Of a DNA stretch of 64,000 bases, positions 61,840 through 64,000 are shown piece after piece. Under the pieces are notes generated by a model. The model had not been told where the DNA came from. It searched no databases and saw nothing but the letters and a program-made list of their open reading frames with translations. Position 1 is the stretch's first letter, and every line of letters begins with the position of its first letter. The stretch comes from Saxidomus purpurata. Its lineage: Eukaryota > Mollusca > Bivalvia > Venerida > Veneridae. Location: positions 9,093,976 through 9,157,975 of the forward strand of contig JAFMSR010000003.1 in assembly GCA_022818135.1 (NCBI GenBank), read 5' to 3'. The position numbers and the translations under genes are program-made.

Positions 61840-64000
61840 TGATTTGATTAGATTTGATGAGAATTTCATCAAGGTCCGTCCAAAAGAGCACTTATGTTAG
61901 CTTAATATCTGGATGAGACCCCGGCATGTCTCCCGTCATGCCTAAAAACAAAAATTTTGAAGCCAGAAATAGGAGAAATTTACCTGACTGCAATTTCCAG
62001 CTAGTATAGCCAAAGGTTGAATTTGATTGGTTACCAAAGAGTAGGCCAATCACGGCGACCAATGAGATCTAAGTGTGATTGACCTAGTTTGTATGTCTGG
62101 ATCGTGGTAGCCTAACAGTATTTAGAAAATTTTGATACTAGATGTATCTAGTGTGTTTTGTAAAGTAAAAATCCCTTTAATAAAGTGTTGACCTATTCTT
62201 ATTTTGCTTAGCTTTTTGTGATGATAAAAATTTTAATAGTCCTGAATGAGAGAATAAAATGTTGTCCGAAAGATGGTAAAACTTATTTTAACAAGTTAAA
62301 AGTATGCATGAAAGTTTGACTTATGTTCCTACTCTGAAATTTTGAAAATATAAAAACCCCTTGAAAGCCAAATAAGCCAGCAACCGCAGAGGCTACTTGT
62401 TAACTTTACTTCTTTAATTATAATGATGTACAATAGAAAATTATAAAGAGACTTGTACTAGTTGGTTGTTTACTACCGGAGCTTGAAGCAAAAATCGGAT
62501 AGTAAATTAACCAATGGAGCCAGGAGAGACTAAAATGATTAGCCATTCAGCAGGGTGCTAATGGCCGCCAGTTCGGTCTACTACTGTTGAAAAAGCACAG
62601 TCATTAATGTAATTATTTAAATTATTTGTATAATAAAATGGATAGAATGCCAAAATTAGTCTTTAAATATATGAATGTTGCTGTAGATCATGATTTCGTA
62701 AAAATAGAAATTTTATTAAAATTTTGTGGAATTTTGGTGAGAAATTGTTTTTAATTGTTTCAGAAGGAAATTTTAATTTTAATCTGTTAATCTGTTTTAT
62801 TTTTACTTATAAATAATAAAAGAAGTAAGTGTAGATCATGATCTGCATGATCGGCGATTCTTATAAATAATAAAAGAAGTAAGTGTAGATCATGATCTGC
62901 ATGATCGGCGATTCGGTTCTCGGACAGATGCTGGTGAACTACTATTCCTGATCCTGGTGACTAACCAGTACTTTTCACATCGTCGTTGTTGTGTGTGATT
63001 GGGTTTTTCGTGCCTGAGTAAGATTGTTCTTAATGTAGTTTTATTCTTATATTACACATCTTTAATGTTCCGAAAATATAATTGCGAAAGTTAGATGTGC
63101 TTTTTAAGATTAACATTGCTGTTCGTACTACTTGACCAGACCTACTTGTTGGTTTTGGTTGACCTACTGCGACTTTTAGTGCGCACGAACCGGATGGAGT
63201 TATAACAGGTGCGCGTTTGGCTTTTTGGATCCGGCTGTTATTTGACAGTAGATTACTGGTTCCATTTTGAAAATAATTAGTGTTTTATGCATTTTCTGCA
63301 TCTAGTTATAGGATCATCATCAATCACTGTTTTTGGTTAGTTATGACTCTTTATATGGGCATTAAGTATGCGTTTTCTTGTTTAAGCAGTCATTAATTGT
63401 GATTATTTCTATTTTCTACGCTTTTCCAGTCATTGTCCTTGTGATTATTTTGGACATTTATTAGTTGTATGTTGTTGTTTTTTTTGTAATCACCAGGGGT
63501 TTGTTTATGCGTGGGTTATAGTGGTATGTTGCCACAGACACTATTTTTTCCTACGTAGGTATCAACTTTCTTACTCAGACACTAGAACCGCTGAAAAGTA
63601 AAAATTTGTTAATTTCATATATTTCTATGAATTGACTAATAACTATCTAATCTACTGAGCTTCCGTCACATGTCAAGTTGTACAAATGTAGTTGTTGTAA
63701 ATATATAGTACTTTTATATGTTTTTTATATATTTATATAGAAAAAAGGGATTTTTTGCCGATTTTGTTTAAATAAAGCTTTTTTCCTACGGTTTTTGGTG
63801 TTATATCTTTGGCGCTTGTTATTCTAAATATAATTTGGTCGAAATATATACTGTCATTGTCTTGTATCATTTATAAATTGTTTTTATGCCCGAACATTTT
63901 GGAAAATCGCGGGATAAAGTCTCTGTAACAAATTTGTCTAATTTTTTCAATCTTTACAATTTTCAGTTCAGATCTTTTCTAAATCGTGCTTAATAATTAT
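61840..64000. other. Right end of the window, no gene recognised
   Basis: It begins with aaggtccgtccaaaagagca, similar to 37147. It contains a perfect 54-bp tandem duplication (62807-62914) and an AATAAA at about 63770. It might be the end of a larger transcript or retroelement beyond the window, but no coding exon could be supported. Confidence 0.4.
62807..62914. repeat. Perfect 54-bp tandem duplication
   Basis: Two adjacent identical 54-bp units, starting ttataaataataaaagaagt and each containing the palindrome gatcatgatc. Identity without a single difference suggests a recent event. Confidence 0.92.

Overview
The window looks like intergenic and intronic DNA from an animal nuclear genome, most likely a bivalve mollusc. 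It is strongly A+T rich. Genes are short exons separated by long introns with GT/AG junctions. Tandem, foldback and SINE/LINE repeats of bivalve type are everywhere, and an expanded inhibitor-of-apoptosis (IAP/BIRC) family is present. No bacterial or organellar features are seen. The exon models below were assembled by hand from splice signals, phase consistency and family motifs; none is transcript-verified.

Left part (about 1.4-37 kb): a cluster of four IAP-like loci. IAP-1 (+, 1454-13184) has two intact BIR zinc domains, a very basic linker on micro-exons and a damaged RING. Its largest intron holds a pearl/Helentron-like tandem-repeat element with a LINE nested in it. IAP-2 (-, 17396-20137) is the one orthodox member: one BIR, a UBA, a helical segment that may be CARD-like, and a complete RING. 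IAP-3 (+, 22030-27273) and IAP-4 (-, 34211-37053) keep the same exon order and intron phases, but their BIR domains are eroded and their RINGs share an unusual 'AYHH' replacement. In all three divergent members the RING zinc site 1 ligands (C1, C2, C5, C6) survive while site 2 is broken.

Right part (about 41-62 kb): an old segmental duplication in which each copy carries a three-exon gene on the minus strand (43896-48750 and 57759-61458). Each gene is predicted to make a secreted, four-cysteine peptide of 111 residues: hydrophobic leader exon, variable middle exon, cysteine exon. The cysteine exon is identical at protein level in the two copies although five bases differ, which points to purifying selection. 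I do not recognise this family. The copies differ in block order, in a LINE fragment, in a MITE that sits beside a splice acceptor, and in minisatellite length (about 18 versus 3 units of 31 bp).

Between and around these lie foldback and terminal-inverted-repeat elements (15.8, 22.3, 27.5, 37.6, 49.0, 50.0 and 60.0 kb; one has a clear 8-bp target duplication), tandem repeats (13.8, 23.8, 24.8-26.2, 32 and 42.6 kb), tRNA-derived repeats, two LINE 3' fragments and a decayed transposon-like ORF at 53.2 kb. I could not recognise any gene in 28-34 kb, 37.9-41 kb, 49.8-51 kb or 61.9-64 kb.
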